Part shown: one piece after another, positions 5,647 to 5,806 of the stretch
Layout of the letters: every line of letters starts with the position of its first letter
Numbering within the stretch: position 1 is the first letter of the stretch
Origin: Thermoplasmata archaeon
Lineage (GTDB): Archaea; Thermoplasmatota; E2; UBA202; JdFR-43
Direction of reading: 5' to 3'
Length of the DNA: 5,806 nt
Assembly: GCA_003650975.1 (NCBI GenBank)
Contig: QMSU01000078.1
Coordinates: 1-5,806, forward strand
The notes under the pieces: model-generated
The model's database searches: none
What the model saw: only the letters and a program-made list of their open reading frames with translations
Told to the model about the DNA's origin: nothing
Made by a program: the position numbers and the translations under genes

Positions 5647-5806
5647 CGCACGAGCGCGCTCAGTGCGAGATAGATTTGTCATCCCAAAGACGCCGATCAG
5701 TACGACAGCCACTCCCACATTGACAATACACCTTGCTACCACCGAACCGCTTCCGCAGAGCGCACCATACGTGTTATCCAACACGTGATAAAGGGCGACA
5801 GCCAAC
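5641..5806 (-). CDS. C-terminal end of a probable membrane protein (5' end outside the window)
   Basis: On the minus strand one frame is open from the window edge for 54 codons to a TAA at 5643-5641. The translated end contains a hydrophobic stretch (IVNVGVAVVLIGVFG) that looks like one membrane helix, followed by a polar, Arg-rich tail ending in ERARAG. The stop codon lies within the first core site of attC-A (GGCTAAC on the minus strand). The frame and orientation match the other cassette genes, which supports it being the 3' end of the preceding cassette's gene. The fragment is too short to assign a family, and the start is not in the window. It could be spurious, because 54 open codons can occur by chance. 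The position of the stop and the hydrophobic segment are the main arguments for it. Confidence 0.5.
   Translation of the reverse strand, partial: LAVALYHVLDNTYGALCGSGSVVARCIVNVGVAVVLIGVFGMTNLSRTERARAG

Noticed and set aside
1..5806. CRISPR array, tRNA or rRNA
   Set aside because: No regularly spaced direct repeats are seen, and no tRNA-like or rRNA-like sequence was recognised on either strand; the repeated elements are all attC sites.

Overview
The window is a run of integron gene cassettes, all read on the minus strand. Five attC recombination sites (76-202, 1671-1799, 3531-3665, 4347-4419, 5520-5646) separate four complete one-gene cassettes and the ends of two more. Each site has inverse core sites of the RYYYAAC/GTTRRRY type. 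It also has an inner imperfect stem in which two bases on the gene-coding strand stay unpaired: G and A in four sites, T and A in the fifth. The asymmetric side of the stem shows that all five sites point the same way as the genes. No integrase gene and no recognisable attI lie in the window, so it is either the inside of a longer chromosomal-type array or a cluster of attC sites without an integrase.

Layout in the direction of transcription (high to low coordinate): (1) the C-terminus of a probable membrane protein, whose stop codon lies inside attC-A; (2) a lipoprotein nucleoside hydrolase (4434-5492) and attC-B; (3) a small HEAT/ARM-like helical-repeat protein (3682-4311) and attC-C; (4) a lipoprotein with a Ser/Thr/Pro-rich linker and three FG-GAP/EF-hand-like Asp-rich loops (1815-3515) and attC-D; (5) a secreted kelch beta-propeller fused to a DUF11 domain (221-1624) and attC-E; (6) 81 bases of the next cassette. 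Stop codons lie about 15-19 bases before each attC, and starts lie within about 15-55 bases after the preceding one. This is typical compact cassette packing, and no stretch over 300 bases lacks a gene.

The host is probably a member of Chloroflexota (Anaerolineae or relatives). The kelch protein ends in a VFLPLVLKH tail of the kind common on exported proteins of that phylum, and the T/P/S-rich lipoprotein linker fits too. This is an inference from protein style, not from a marker gene. Three of the four complete cassettes encode exported or lipid-anchored proteins, so the array looks like a store of cell-surface functions. The genes do not form an obvious pathway; they are most likely together because of cassette capture.
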